Of a stretch of 64,000 bases of DNA, positions 6,677 through 15,823 are shown one piece after another. The stretch lies in NCBI GenBank assembly GCA_016710325.1, contig JADJXK010000002.1, positions 1,860,001 through 1,924,000 on the forward strand, given 5' to 3'. The first letter of the stretch is position 1; every line of letters starts with the position of its first letter. This DNA is from Candidatus Leptofilum proximum. GTDB lineage: Bacteria; Chloroflexota; Anaerolineae; Promineifilales; Promineifilaceae. A program made the position numbers and the translations under genes. The notes beneath the pieces were generated by a model. It searched no databases, was not told the origin of the DNA, and saw only the letters and a list, made by a program, of their open reading frames with translations.

Positions 6677-9624
6677 GGCGATTCTGGCAGCGACGGCGGC
6701 AACGGCCGTTTACCTGCACCGATGTAGACGCCAATGTAGAACAAGTGCGGGACGGCCGTTTATCTGCGCGGGAAACGGCCGCCTTCAAAGCCCACGTAGC
6801 AGCGTGCAAGACCTGCCGCCAGCGCCTGAAAACAGAGGCAGCCTGGCTGTCTGCGCTGCAAGCCACACCCGCCCCGGCCCGGCTCACGCCACACGAGCGC
6901 CGCGCCATGCAGCAGGCGATGGGGCAGCACATGCGAAGGAGAATGGTTATGCGGAACATTCGTTTGTCTGTACAACAGGTAGCGGTATTGGGTGTGTTGG
7001 CGCTGGTAGTGGGGGCGATGGTATGGTGGCAAACGGCCGTTACTCCAGCAATCGATCTTGAAAATACAACCGACTCAGTGATTGAAAACCAACCCAACCA
7101 GCAAAATGAAACATCTGTCACGGTTCGTTTTGCCGTAGACGATTACGAAATTGCCCAGCACCAAGAACTCGCACGGACCTTTGAAGAAGCAGATCCAAAT
7201 ATTCGTATTCAGTTACTCTCCGTCAATGACATCTTGGATTATGAGCCAGCGACTGGCAACGGCTTGCCCCACGAGACCGCTTTGAAGCTGGCACATTCCG
7301 CCGACGTGTTTCCTGCTCATTATGCTACCGGCGTTAATTCTAGGAGCATTCTCCGTGACTTAGCACCCTTGATCCAGGCAGACTCTAGTTTTGATGTAGA
7401 CGATTTCTATGCCAACGTGCTACGAGAGGAGAATGGCCAGATATGGGTCTTACCAACCTCGCTAAACATTCTGGTGATTTTCTATAACAAAGCCGCCTTT
7501 GATCAAGCTGGCTTGGCTTATCCTCAACCGGATTGGTCGTGGGAAGATTTTCGCTCAACAGCGAACACTTTAACGATTCGGGATAATGGTGAGGTGACCC
7601 AATGGGGTTTTGCCCAACCTTTTACCAGCCATCTAGCTTTTATTGAAAGCCAACTGTCGGAATCCTTGACAAATGCCACGATAAATCAATCAAACATTCG
7701 TTTAAATGACGAAGATGTCAAAGCAGCCGTGCAATGGTACACAGCCCTCTTTGTGGAAGATGGCCTCGCTCCCGCGGTTCCGTCCGTGGAGGCATTTTCA
7801 TTGATTCAAGCCAATAAAGTCGCTTTATGGCCTGATTCTTCACGTTCCCTGAATTTGTATAGTACAAACAGTCAAATTGGCATTGTGCCTTTTCCGGTTG
7901 GTGATTCCAACGATAAATCCTCTCCGCTTTTTGTTAATGGATTCGTTATGAGCGCAGGTACAGTTCATGCAGAAGCCGCCTGGAAATGGATGATGTATCT
8001 TTCTCATCAGCAGGCCCTAAGCAATTTTGGAGAAACGGCCCTAATCCCGGCACGCACTTCCATTGCTCAAGCAACAGACTTCTGGAGTAAGTTGGCACCG
8101 GAATATGCTGCGGCACTGAATTATGCGCTTGCACATAGTTACCCGGCGCAAGCAGGTAGAGATGCTTATCAACCCTTCAATGAGGCGATAAACGGTGTGA
8201 TTGAAGGGGAGAAAACGGTTGAATCGGCCTTAGCGGATGCAGCTGTGATTGCCAGTTCTTTGCCAGCAGCAAATGAAGAGGAGGCAAATTTCACAGTTAC
8301 CGGAGGAGACGATGAATCAGAAAACAATGCTACTGCTATCACATTTTTAATCAGTAGCAATCTTGATTTAGAAGCCTATCGAATATTGGCTGAGGAATTT
8401 GAGGCAGCCCACCCCCATGTGCAGCTTAAAGTTCAACGACATGCAATCTCTAGCTTTTCTTCCTTCCCTGTTGCCGCCAATAGAGCCGACTGCTTCCAAA
8501 TGCGATTTGCTCCAGTAGATGAGGCGAGTCGGAACGTCATATTGAACCTTGATCCGTTCATTGAAGCAGATCCCACCTTTGATCTAAATGACTTGTATCC
8601 AGTCCTGGTAGCTCAGTATACTGAGCAAGGGCAGTTGTGGGGAGTACCCGCCGGAGTACAGCCTCTCGTTATTGAGTACAACAAGGATTTATTTGATGCA
8701 GCCGGTGTCAATTATCCATCATACGACTGGACGATGGCAGAGTTTCTGGAGACGGCCGTTGCACTCACACACGGAAATGAAGAAACCAGGCAATTTGGCT
8801 TTGCCGGCGATGTCATCGAATTCAATTTGTTGCCCTTACTGCTGGAACGGCTGGGAGCGGATCTGATTAACGATGCTGTGACTCCATCCACACTGATGTT
8901 AGATGCACCGGCAACAATTGAAGCCATGCGTTGGTATAGTAACCTGACGACTGAATTTGGCGTGAAACCGGTGTTTGTTGCCGACCCTCTGGACATTCAG
9001 AATGGAGAGCGCGTGTTGGAACGAGAGCGGCTGCTGAATGAGCAACGCATCGCCATGTGGACTCCCTCCTTTTACTCAGAGGTGGGCGTGCTTGATCCTG
9101 CCGTCCGCGACAAAATGAACATTGGCGTTGCGCCTTTACCGGTCGGTACTGGCAGCGGTGTTTTACCCGCCAGTGGGTACTATATTTCAGCCAGCACACC
9201 TTATCGTGATACATGTTGGGAGTGGATTAAGTTTTTATCCCAGTCTCCCTCAATTGGGCAAGATGTACCCGCTCGGCGCTCCGTAGCCGAATCAGCAGCA
9301 TTTAGTCAACGCATAGGTGAAGAACGCGCGGCTGCTTATCTAGCCAGTATTGAGAGTGCAACAGATGAATCAACAGCATTTCGCCTGTTTGTCGGGGATG
9401 AGAATTGGATGGTTGAAGCAATCTACTGGCTTGGCCGGGCTTATGCTCAAATCACGGCTGGAGAATTAACTGTCGAGGAAGCACTTAATGAAGCACAAAT
9501 CACCTTTGATGCCTACCGCAACTGCATGATTGCTAACAATGGCTTTATGAACGTTGAGGTACGCAACGCCTGTGTCCAGGAGGCAGACCCGCTTTTGCCA
9601 GCATTCTTGCTGGAGAGACGCTAA
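6670..9624 (+). CDS. Transmembrane anti-sigma factor with two fused extracellular SBP domains
   Basis: The cytoplasmic N-terminus has an anti-sigma zinc-finger signature, His42-x3-Cys46-x2-Cys49, and one membrane helix at about 101-121. The remaining ~860 residues lie outside and consist of two consecutive family-1-like solute-binding-protein (SBP) domains, about 150-520 and 555-960. Each has the SBP pattern (YNKxxFDxAGxxYPxxxW). A conserved C-terminal AYRxCxIANN stretch holds Cys residues. Ordinary ECF anti-sigma factors are 200-300 residues, so 984 is exceptional. It overlaps the sigma gene by 7 bp. I infer that ligand or nutrient binding outside releases the sigma factor inside. A full-length paralogue of the ectodomain is encoded at 15.8-18.6 kb. 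Confidence 0.85.
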   Translation: MLRRFWQRRRQRPFTCTDVDANVEQVRDGRLSARETAAFKAHVAACKTCRQRLKTEAAWLSALQATPAPARLTPHERRAMQQAMGQHMRRRMVMRNIRLSVQQVAVLGVLALVVGAMVWWQTAVTPAIDLENTTDSVIENQPNQQNETSVTVRFAVDDYEIAQHQELARTFEEADPNIRIQLLSVNDILDYEPATGNGLPHETALKLAHSADVFPAHYATGVNSRSILRDLAPLIQADSSFDVDDFYANVLREENGQIWVLPTSLNILVIFYNKAAFDQAGLAYPQPDWSWEDFRSTANTLTIRDNGEVTQWGFAQPFTSHLAFIESQLSESLTNATINQSNIRLNDEDVKAAVQWYTALFVEDGLAPAVPSVEAFSLIQANKVALWPDSSRSLNLYSTNSQIGIVPFPVGDSNDKSSPLFVNGFVMSAGTVHAEAAWKWMMYLSHQQALSNFGETALIPARTSIAQATDFWSKLAPEYAAALNYALAHSYPAQAGRDAYQPFNEAINGVIEGEKTVESALADAAVIASSLPAANEEEANFTVTGGDDESENNATAITFLISSNLDLEAYRILAEEFEAAHPHVQLKVQRHAISSFSSFPVAANRADCFQMRFAPVDEASRNVILNLDPFIEADPTFDLNDLYPVLVAQYTEQGQLWGVPAGVQPLVIEYNKDLFDAAGVNYPSYDWTMAEFLETAVALTHGNEETRQFGFAGDVIEFNLLPLLLERLGADLINDAVTPSTLMLDAPATIEAMRWYSNLTTEFGVKPVFVADPLDIQNGERVLERERLLNEQRIAMWTPSFYSEVGVLDPAVRDKMNIGVAPLPVGTGSGVLPASGYYISASTPYRDTCWEWIKFLSQSPSIGQDVPARRSVAESAAFSQRIGEERAAAYLASIESATDESTAFRLFVGDENWMVEAIYWLGRAYAQITAGELTVEEALNEAQITFDAYRNCMIANNGFMNVEVRNACVQEADPLLPAFLLERR

Positions 9625-9673
9625 CTGCTTCATTAAAAGTTGCAGGTAATTTTGCAAGAAATACGGCCGTTCC

Positions 9674-9690
9674 GCGTCTAATGTTATAAT
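9674..9690 (+). promoter_or_regulatory. Promoter region of the permease gene (ECF-like motif plus TATAAT)
   Basis: GCGTCTAAT (9674-9682) is followed by TATAAT (9685-9690), 42 bp before the start. The first matches sites before the sigma gene and the tandem-SBP lipoprotein; the second is a sigma70-type -10 without a clear -35. Confidence 0.4.
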
Positions 9691-9731
9691 GAAACGTGAG
9701 ATTTTCACGCATCACGTTTCACTCGTCACGA
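9691..9731. repeat. GTGAAAC-type inverted repeat in front of the permease start
   Basis: GAAACGTGA and mirrored TCACG units form a hairpin ending 2 bp before the ATG, so no Shine-Dalgarno sequence can be placed outside the repeat. Confidence 0.8.
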
Positions 9732-9732
9732 T

Positions 9733-12639
9733 ATGAAATCTCTAACGGCCGTTCTCTCCCTCCTCTCACTCGCCGCCCGCCGCCTGTGGCACCAGCGGCT
9801 GCTGATGGCCTGCCTGCTGGCCGGGCTGGTGGCCGCTGTGGGGCTGCTGTCTGGCATTCCCCTGTATGCCGATGCCGTACAAAACCGGCTGCTGCAAGGC
9901 GAACTGACCGAAGCGGGCACCTACCGCCCGCCGTTTACCTTCCTCTGGCGCTACGTGGGGGCCTGGAACGGCGACATTACCTGGGAGACGTACCAGCCGA
10001 TCAACAGCTACCTGACGGAACAGGCCACCGGCATCATCGACCTGCCCGTAGATGCTCAAATTCGCCACGTGGCCACGGCTAAACTGCGCCTTTTCCCCGG
10101 TGCCGACGTCAGCTTTAACCAGAACGAACCGCTGCTGTGGGCCAACCTGGGATTTATCACCAACCTGGACGAACAAATTGAGCTGGTGGAAGGCACCTAT
10201 CCGGCCGAAGCTGCCTCTACTGCCGCCATCGAGGTCATCGTCAGCCGCGACACGGCCGATCAGCTGGGCTTGCAGGTGGGCGAGGCGTATACGCTTTTTG
10301 GTGCCGGCGACAACACCCGCCTGCCCCTGCAAATTGTCGGTGTCTGGCAGCCGCGCGACCGCACCGACCCGTTCTGGTTTTACCAGCCAGACGCCTTCGC
10401 CGAGATGCTGTTCACCAGCGAGGGCCAGTTTGCCCAGCAGGTGGCCCCCGTTTTGGCCGATGCGGTGAGCACGGCCGTCTGGTACCAGCTCTACGACGGC
10501 GGCCGCATCCGCCCCGCCTCTGTCAACGACTTTTTGCAGAACGTGACCATCGTTGAGGCCCGCGCCACGGCCCTGCTTAACGGCACGACGCTGGATGCCT
10601 CCCCGGTGAGCGCGCTACAAAATTACGGCCGTTCCAACAACCTGCTCACCCTCACCCTCACCATCTTCTCCATCCCCCTCATCGGCATCATTTTGTACTT
10701 CATCAGCCTTATCGCCAATATGGTGGTGGCGCGGGGGGCGAGCGAGATTGCCGTCTGGCGCAGCCGGGGCACCACGCGGGGGCAGGTGGTGGGTGTTTAT
10801 CTGCTGGAAGGTCTGCTGGTGGGCAGCCTGGGTTTGGCGGGCGGGCTGTGGCTGGCACTGCAAATTGCCCGGCTGATGGGGCGGACGCGCACGTTTCTTG
10901 ATCCGGCGATACTCACCCCTTCGGCAAGCTCAGGGGTCGGCTCAGGGGTCGGGGCTGGGGAATTGACGCCGGTGTTGTCGGGAACGGCCGTTTCTTACGC
11001 GCTCATTGGGGTAGGTCTGGCCCTGCTGGCTCTGCTCATCCCGGCGCTGCTGGCGGCGGCGCACACCATCGTCACCATGCGCTGGCAGCAGGCCCGGTCG
11101 CTGCTGGCTCCCGCGTGGCAGCGCTATTTCCTCGACGTGCTGCTGCTGGTGCCGCCGTTTTACGGCTGGTACCAGCTCGACCGCCAGGGCACGATCAGCC
11201 TGCTGGGCGGCGGGCGCGATCCCTTTGCCAATCCGCTGCTTTTCCTGGTGCCCATCCTCTTTTGCTTTTCGCTGGCCCTGGTCGCCCTGCGCCTCTTCCC
11301 CCTGCTGATTGGCGGCCTGGCCTGGCTGGCGGAAAAGCTGCCGGGCACCACCCTCCTGCTGACACTGCGCCAACTGGCCCGCGCCACGGCCCAATACACC
11401 GGCCCGCTGCTGCTGCTCACGCTCACCCTCAGCCTGGCCAGCTTCACCGCCTCCATGGCCGTCACCTTCGACGATCATCTGACCGACCAGATTTATTACC
11501 AGACCGGCGCCGATTTAAACCTGGCCGAACTGGGCGAAGACACGGAGCAAGACAGCCAACAGCAGCAGGGCGCTTTGGGGGAATTGACCCAACCCACTAC
11601 GCCGCCGCCCGGCGATGAGGACGAACCGCGCTGGCTCTTCCTGCCCGTCACCGACCATTTGCTGGTGGCTGGGGTGCAGGCGGCGGCGCGGGTGGGGGAG
11701 TATACGGCCGTTTCCAGCATCGGTGGGCGGCAGCAGTCGGGGCGCATTTTGGGCGTGGACCGGGTTGATTTTGCCCAGGTCGCCTTTTACCGCGCCGACT
11801 TTGCCGGGAACGAAGCGCTGGGCGGCCTGATGAACCGGCTGGCGGTGCGGCGCGACCACATTTTGGTCAGCCGTGACTTCCTGGCGCGCAACAGTTTGCA
11901 AGTGGGCGATCCGCTGCGATTAACCATTGGCGCAGCGGGCGAATTTGCCGAGGCCGAGTTCACCATCGCCGGTCCGCTTGACCTCTTCCCCACGCAGTAC
12001 CCGCAAGATGGCCCCTTCTTAGTGGCCAACCTGGACCATCTGCACGAGGCGCTGGGCGGCACCTACCCCTACAACGTCTGGCTGCAAACCGATCCCGCCG
12101 TGCCCAGCAGCGAAATTGTCGACGGCGTGCGCCAGTTGGGCTTTGCCGTCATCACCGCCCAGGATGCCCGCGACCGCATCTTGCAGGAGCAAACCCGGCC
12201 GGAGCGGCAGGGGTTGTTTGGCCTGCTGTCGGTAGGCTTTTTGGCAGCGGCCGTTCTCACCGTGTTGGGCTTCCTGGTCTATGCCGTTGTCTCCTTCCGC
12301 CAGCGCACCATCCAGCTGGGCATGCTGCGCGCCATCGGCCTGTCCGTGGGGCAGATGGCCGCCTACCTGGTCGGGGAGCAGGCGGTGCTGATTGCCGCCG
12401 GAGTGGGCCTGGGCACCGGCCTGGGCGTGTGGGCCAGCCGGTTGTTTATTCCTTTTTTGCAGGTTGGGGAGGGGAAAACGGCCGTAACGCCTCCTTTCAT
12501 CGTGCAAATCGCCTGGGAACAGCTGGGCACCATCTACGCCCTCTTTGCCGCCATGTTTATCATCGCCGTCCTGGTCCTCATCGCCCTCGTCGCCCGCATG
12601 CGCATTTTTGAGGCGGTGAAGCTCGGCGAAGCGGTTTAG
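9733..12639 (+). CDS. FtsX/MacB-type ABC transporter permease
   Basis: The 968-residue protein has an N-terminal helix (about 22-42), a large extracytoplasmic region, and a first FtsX core of three helices (about 310-460). A second set of helices follows around 495-580, then another outer loop, and a final FtsX core at about 835-960 (PxxxxxxxxGLLSVGFLAAAVLTVLGFLVYAVVS pattern). Such duplicated permeases of the MacB/LolE superfamily carry out mechanotransmission or substrate export rather than import. Two ATPases and a MacA-like protein follow in the same direction. The substrate is unknown; peptide, lipid or lipoprotein export are the usual family options. Confidence 0.85.
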   Translation: MKSLTAVLSLLSLAARRLWHQRLLMACLLAGLVAAVGLLSGIPLYADAVQNRLLQGELTEAGTYRPPFTFLWRYVGAWNGDITWETYQPINSYLTEQATGIIDLPVDAQIRHVATAKLRLFPGADVSFNQNEPLLWANLGFITNLDEQIELVEGTYPAEAASTAAIEVIVSRDTADQLGLQVGEAYTLFGAGDNTRLPLQIVGVWQPRDRTDPFWFYQPDAFAEMLFTSEGQFAQQVAPVLADAVSTAVWYQLYDGGRIRPASVNDFLQNVTIVEARATALLNGTTLDASPVSALQNYGRSNNLLTLTLTIFSIPLIGIILYFISLIANMVVARGASEIAVWRSRGTTRGQVVGVYLLEGLLVGSLGLAGGLWLALQIARLMGRTRTFLDPAILTPSASSGVGSGVGAGELTPVLSGTAVSYALIGVGLALLALLIPALLAAAHTIVTMRWQQARSLLAPAWQRYFLDVLLLVPPFYGWYQLDRQGTISLLGGGRDPFANPLLFLVPILFCFSLALVALRLFPLLIGGLAWLAEKLPGTTLLLTLRQLARATAQYTGPLLLLTLTLSLASFTASMAVTFDDHLTDQIYYQTGADLNLAELGEDTEQDSQQQQGALGELTQPTTPPPGDEDEPRWLFLPVTDHLLVAGVQAAARVGEYTAVSSIGGRQQSGRILGVDRVDFAQVAFYRADFAGNEALGGLMNRLAVRRDHILVSRDFLARNSLQVGDPLRLTIGAAGEFAEAEFTIAGPLDLFPTQYPQDGPFLVANLDHLHEALGGTYPYNVWLQTDPAVPSSEIVDGVRQLGFAVITAQDARDRILQEQTRPERQGLFGLLSVGFLAAAVLTVLGFLVYAVVSFRQRTIQLGMLRAIGLSVGQMAAYLVGEQAVLIAAGVGLGTGLGVWASRLFIPFLQVGEGKTAVTPPFIVQIAWEQLGTIYALFAAMFIIAVLVLIALVARMRIFEAVKLGEAV

Positions 12640-12640
12640 C

Positions 12641-12683
12641 GTGAAACGTGAAACGTGAAACGTGATTCGTTTCACGTTTCACG
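12641..12683. repeat. GTGAAAC-type inverted repeat
   Basis: Three GTGAAAC units followed by mirrored TTTCACG units between permease and fusion-protein genes. Confidence 0.85.
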
Positions 12684-12715
12684 AGGCGTTCTTTTTTCAG
12701 GGTAGAGTTGAATAT

Positions 12716-14095
12716 ATGAATCTATTTCCAACCAAATTAAAGAAATCTGTGTTCATCTGCGTTTATCTGTGTCCTATTCTTCTTCTCTTTGCCTGCGGTA
12801 CGGGGGAAACGGCCGATCTCGGCCCCACGCCCACGCCATTGCCCACACCCATCGTGCCGGAAAAACCGACCTACGTGGTAGAGCAGGGCACGGTGGTGAA
12901 TTCGCTGCAATTTACCGGGCGAGTGTCGCCAGTGCAGGAACAGGATCTGTTTTTTAAGAGCGATGGCTTTGTCGACCAGGTGTTTGTGCAGCGCGGCGAC
13001 CAGGTGCAAGAAGGTGACGTATTGGCCCAGCTGGAAATCACCGATCTAGAAAACCAGCTGGCCCAGGCCAACGTGGCGTTGGAAACGGCCGAAATCAAGC
13101 TAGCCCAGGCCGAACAAGATCGTCAAGATGCCCTGGCCGAAGCCACCATCAATCGCGACAAAATTGCCCTCCAGCTGCAAGGCGGCCAGGTTAACGCCAA
13201 TTCCGCCACGCTCGTCTCGGCGCAAATTGACCTGGAAAATGCGCAGCAGCGCCTGGCCGATGCCGAATACGAGCTGCAAAAATCGCTGGACCGCGACTGG
13301 GAGCCGGAAGATGTGCGCCGCCAGTATGAACAGATGGTCATCAGCGCCCAGGAAAGCCTGGCCGTAGCCCAGGCCCGCTACAACGATGCCCTGGCGGGCG
13401 GCAGCAGCAGCGTGGTCGACCGCCAAATTTTGCAGCAAGACCTGGCCCTGGCCGACCTGCGCCTGGAGCAGCTGGAACGGGGCATCGACCCGCTGCTGGA
13501 ACTGGACGTGGAGCGCGCCCGGCTGGACGTGCAAAAAATCGAGAACCAGATTGCCGATGCCCAGCTCATTGCCCCCTTTGCCGGGGAAGTGCTGTCGTTG
13601 AATGTGCGGGCGGGCAGCAGAGCCGAGGCGTTTCAAACGGCCGTTGTCCTGGCCCAACCGCAAAACCTGGAAATAACGGCCGAACTCGGCAGTGAGCAGC
13701 TGAGTGAAATGAACGTGGACCAACCGGCCACCATCACCCTGCGCAACCGGCCGGAAGCGCCGTTCAGCGGCACCGTGCGCCAGCTGCCCTACGCCTTCAG
13801 CGGCGGCGCATCCGGCGGCAACACGGAAGACACCCGCGTCCGCATCCAGTTCGATAACCCGCCCGCCAACCTCTCCCTGGGCGAACTGGCCACCGTGGTG
13901 ATTGTCCTGGAGGAAAAAGAAGACGTGCTCTGGCTGCCGCCTGCTGCCATCCGCACCTTCCAGGGGCGCACCTTTGTGGTCATCGAAGAGGCCACCGGCC
14001 AGCGCCGCGCCGACGTGCGCCTGGGCATCGAAAGCGACGCCCGCGTGGAAATATTGGAAGGCGTCGAAGTTGGAGAGGTTGTTGTGGGAGAATAG
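12716..14095 (+). CDS. MacA/HlyD-type membrane fusion lipoprotein
   Basis: I start at the ATG giving a lipoprotein signal with Cys27 in an LLFAC lipobox. A Thr-Pro linker leads to a biotinyl-lipoyl-like half (GFVDQVFVQRGDQVQEGDVLAQL, about 80-105). A long coiled-coil hairpin follows (about 105-260, rich in Ala/Gln/Glu heptads), then the second lipoyl half (IAPFAGEVLSLNVRAG) and a beta-barrel region. This is the periplasmic-adaptor design that pairs with MacB-like permeases. In a bacterium probably lacking a classical outer membrane it may act as an extracytoplasmic extension. Its signal peptide codons contain a widespread intergenic-repeat type sequence (CTGTGTTCATCTGCG). Confidence 0.85.
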   Translation: MNLFPTKLKKSVFICVYLCPILLLFACGTGETADLGPTPTPLPTPIVPEKPTYVVEQGTVVNSLQFTGRVSPVQEQDLFFKSDGFVDQVFVQRGDQVQEGDVLAQLEITDLENQLAQANVALETAEIKLAQAEQDRQDALAEATINRDKIALQLQGGQVNANSATLVSAQIDLENAQQRLADAEYELQKSLDRDWEPEDVRRQYEQMVISAQESLAVAQARYNDALAGGSSSVVDRQILQQDLALADLRLEQLERGIDPLLELDVERARLDVQKIENQIADAQLIAPFAGEVLSLNVRAGSRAEAFQTAVVLAQPQNLEITAELGSEQLSEMNVDQPATITLRNRPEAPFSGTVRQLPYAFSGGASGGNTEDTRVRIQFDNPPANLSLGELATVVIVLEEKEDVLWLPPAAIRTFQGRTFVVIEEATGQRRADVRLGIESDARVEILEGVEVGEVVVGE

Positions 14096-14101
14096 GATGG
14101 C

Positions 14102-14158
14102 GTGAAACGTGAAGCGTGAAACGTGATTTTTCTCACGCATCACGTTTCACGTTTCACG
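14102..14158. repeat. GTGAAAC-type inverted repeat
   Basis: GTGAAAC/GTGAAGC units are mirrored by TTTCACG units between the fusion protein and the four-helix-bundle gene. Confidence 0.85.
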
Positions 14159-14177
14159 CTATTTTCAGGAGGGAAAA

Positions 14178-14675
14178 ATGAACTATTCTGACTGGGAACA
14201 GGAAGTCTATTCTGAGATAACGGGAGATTCCTTGTGGAAGATGGAGGTTTACCGGTTGGCTTTGTTTGTGGCAGATATTGGCTGGCATGATGTCTCGAAG
14301 CTGATGAACGACAAGCGAACCATAAAGCTCTCCGATCAGCTTTACCGGGCATTAGGCTCGATAGGAGCCAATGTTTCGGAGGGATATTCGCGTGGGACGG
14401 GCAAAGATCGGGCACACTTTTATGAATATGCGCTGGGATCAGCGCGAGAAAGCCGTGGGTGGTACTTCAATGCCCGGCACATTTTGGGGAAGGATATTGT
14501 TCAGCATCGTGTCCACCTTCTCGCCCAAATTATTCGCCTTTTGCTCGCCATGGTGCCTCAACAAAGAGGCAAAATTCTGCGCGAAGCCGAAACTGCGTAC
14601 GTCATCGATGGGATTCAACTGGAGATCGATCCTGCAAATTTGCCCACGCTTCTCCAAGAAGTCCCACTACCCTGA
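14178..14675 (+). CDS. Four-helix-bundle protein (S23/23S-rRNA-intervening-sequence family)
   Basis: The 165-residue protein shows the family pattern: W-x-x-A-x-x-L in the first helix, then LSDQLYRALGSIGANVSEGYSRG and FYEYALGSARESRGWYFNAR. A strong AGGAGGG ribosome site lies five bases before the ATG, unlike its repeat-preceded neighbours. These proteins form small helical bundles and were first noticed inside rRNA intervening sequences; their molecular role is uncertain. Its place inside an ABC transporter cluster, bounded by GTGAAAC repeats on both sides, suggests it arrived as an independent unit. Confidence 0.85.
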   Translation: MNYSDWEQEVYSEITGDSLWKMEVYRLALFVADIGWHDVSKLMNDKRTIKLSDQLYRALGSIGANVSEGYSRGTGKDRAHFYEYALGSARESRGWYFNARHILGKDIVQHRVHLLAQIIRLLLAMVPQQRGKILREAETAYVIDGIQLEIDPANLPTLLQEVPLP

Positions 14676-14677
14676 CC

Positions 14678-14706
14678 ATCACGTTTCACGCTTCACGTTT
14701 CACTTC
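14678..14706. repeat. Single-arm TTTCACG repeat before an ATPase start
   Basis: Three TTTCACG-like units without a mirrored arm end 4 bp before the ATG of the ATPase, replacing any Shine-Dalgarno sequence. Confidence 0.7.
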
Positions 14707-14710
14707 ACCT

Positions 14711-15700
14711 ATGGAAGCTTTTATACAGTGCGAGAATCTGGTCAAGATTTATAAGGTAGCTGAGCTGGAAGTGGTGGCTCTGCAGGGGCTGGACCTGGCG
14801 GTGCAGCGCGGGGAGCTGCTGGGCATCGTCGGCACGTCGGGGTCGGGCAAGAGCACGCTGCTGAACATTTTGGGCGGGCTGGATCGGCCGTCGGCGGGGC
14901 ATGTGGTGGTGAACGGCCGTAACCTGCTCAAAGCCCCCGACGCCGAGCTAGACACCTATCGCCGCCGCGAAGTGGGCTTTGTCTGGCAGCAAACGGCGCG
15001 CAATCTCATCCCCTACCTCTCGGCCAAAGATAACGTGGCCCTGCCCATGACCATCGCCGGGATGGGCTGGGCGGAAAAGCGCGCCTGGACGCAGGAGCTG
15101 CTGGAAGCGGTGGGATTGTGGGACCACCGGCAGCACAAGCTGGCCCAGCTTTCCGGCGGGCAGCAGCAGCGGGTGGCGATTGCCGTGGCCCTGGCCAACA
15201 AACCCACCCTGCTGTTGGGCGACGAGCCAACCGGCGAGCTGGATTCCACCACGGCGCAGGAAATATTGGCCCTGCTGCGCGAGATGAACGGCCGTTACAA
15301 CCTCACTACCCTCATCGTTACCCACGACCCGCAGATTGCCCGCGCCGTGGACCGCGTGGTGACCATTCGCGACGGCCGTACCAGCAGCGAAACCGTCCGG
15401 CGCGTGTCTGACGTCGAGGCGGCCCTGACCCAGAACATTGAGGCATCCGCGTCTGCGCCCGTGTATGAAGAGTATGTGGTGGTCGATAATGCTGGTCGAC
15501 TGCAAATTCCACCCGACCTGCGCGAAGCCCACGGCATTGGCGACCGGGTAACGCTGGAAGCCACCGAGGAAGGGGTGTTGATCCGGCCGGTTTCGGGCAA
15601 AAATGGACGGGGCGAGGAAACGGCCGTAACGCCAGATGAAAAACAATCCAGCCAGGAACCAACCGAACAAATCCCTTGGTGGCGGCGCTGGCCACGGTGA
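14711..15700 (+). CDS. ABC transporter ATPase with C-terminal AbrB-like domain
   Basis: The ATG chosen gives a 329-residue protein. Residues 1-225 are a MacB/LolD-type ATPase: Walker A GTSGSGKST at 41-49, signature LSGGQQQR at 147-154, Walker B LLLGDEP ending about 173, and the His of VTHD near 205. Residues about 253-293 (VVVDNAGRLQIPPDLREAHGIGDRVTL) match the SpoVT/AbrB swapped-hairpin fold, normally a DNA-binding or antitoxin domain. A charged tail ends in WWRRWPR. The ATPase should power the FtsX permease upstream. The AbrB-like extension is unusual for this family and may dimerise the ATPase or tie transport to gene control. Confidence 0.85.
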   Translation: MEAFIQCENLVKIYKVAELEVVALQGLDLAVQRGELLGIVGTSGSGKSTLLNILGGLDRPSAGHVVVNGRNLLKAPDAELDTYRRREVGFVWQQTARNLIPYLSAKDNVALPMTIAGMGWAEKRAWTQELLEAVGLWDHRQHKLAQLSGGQQQRVAIAVALANKPTLLLGDEPTGELDSTTAQEILALLREMNGRYNLTTLIVTHDPQIARAVDRVVTIRDGRTSSETVRRVSDVEAALTQNIEASASAPVYEEYVVVDNAGRLQIPPDLREAHGIGDRVTLEATEEGVLIRPVSGKNGRGEETAVTPDEKQSSQEPTEQIPWWRRWPR

Positions 15701-15780
15701 AAGATTTAGCCGCGTGATGCGTTATACCAGTGGCGCAGCCTGACAACGCCAGGGCGGACGGTCAAATTGTACGGCCGTTG

Positions 15781-15790
15781 CGCGTCTAAT
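15781..15790 (+). promoter_or_regulatory. Candidate ECF-type -10 element before the tandem-SBP lipoprotein
   Basis: CGCGTCTAAT preceded by ACGGCCGTTG is nearly identical to the site at 9674. It is 34 bp before the start codon. Confidence 0.35.
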
Positions 15791-15823
15791 CTCCTAAACC
15801 GGAAGGTAAAACGGAGGCATGTG

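Noticed and set aside
13100..14143. Long open frame opposite the fusion-protein gene
   Set aside because: Low complexity rich in Gly/Gln/His, runs antisense to a well-supported gene, and contains translated repeat at its start; a GC-bias shadow.
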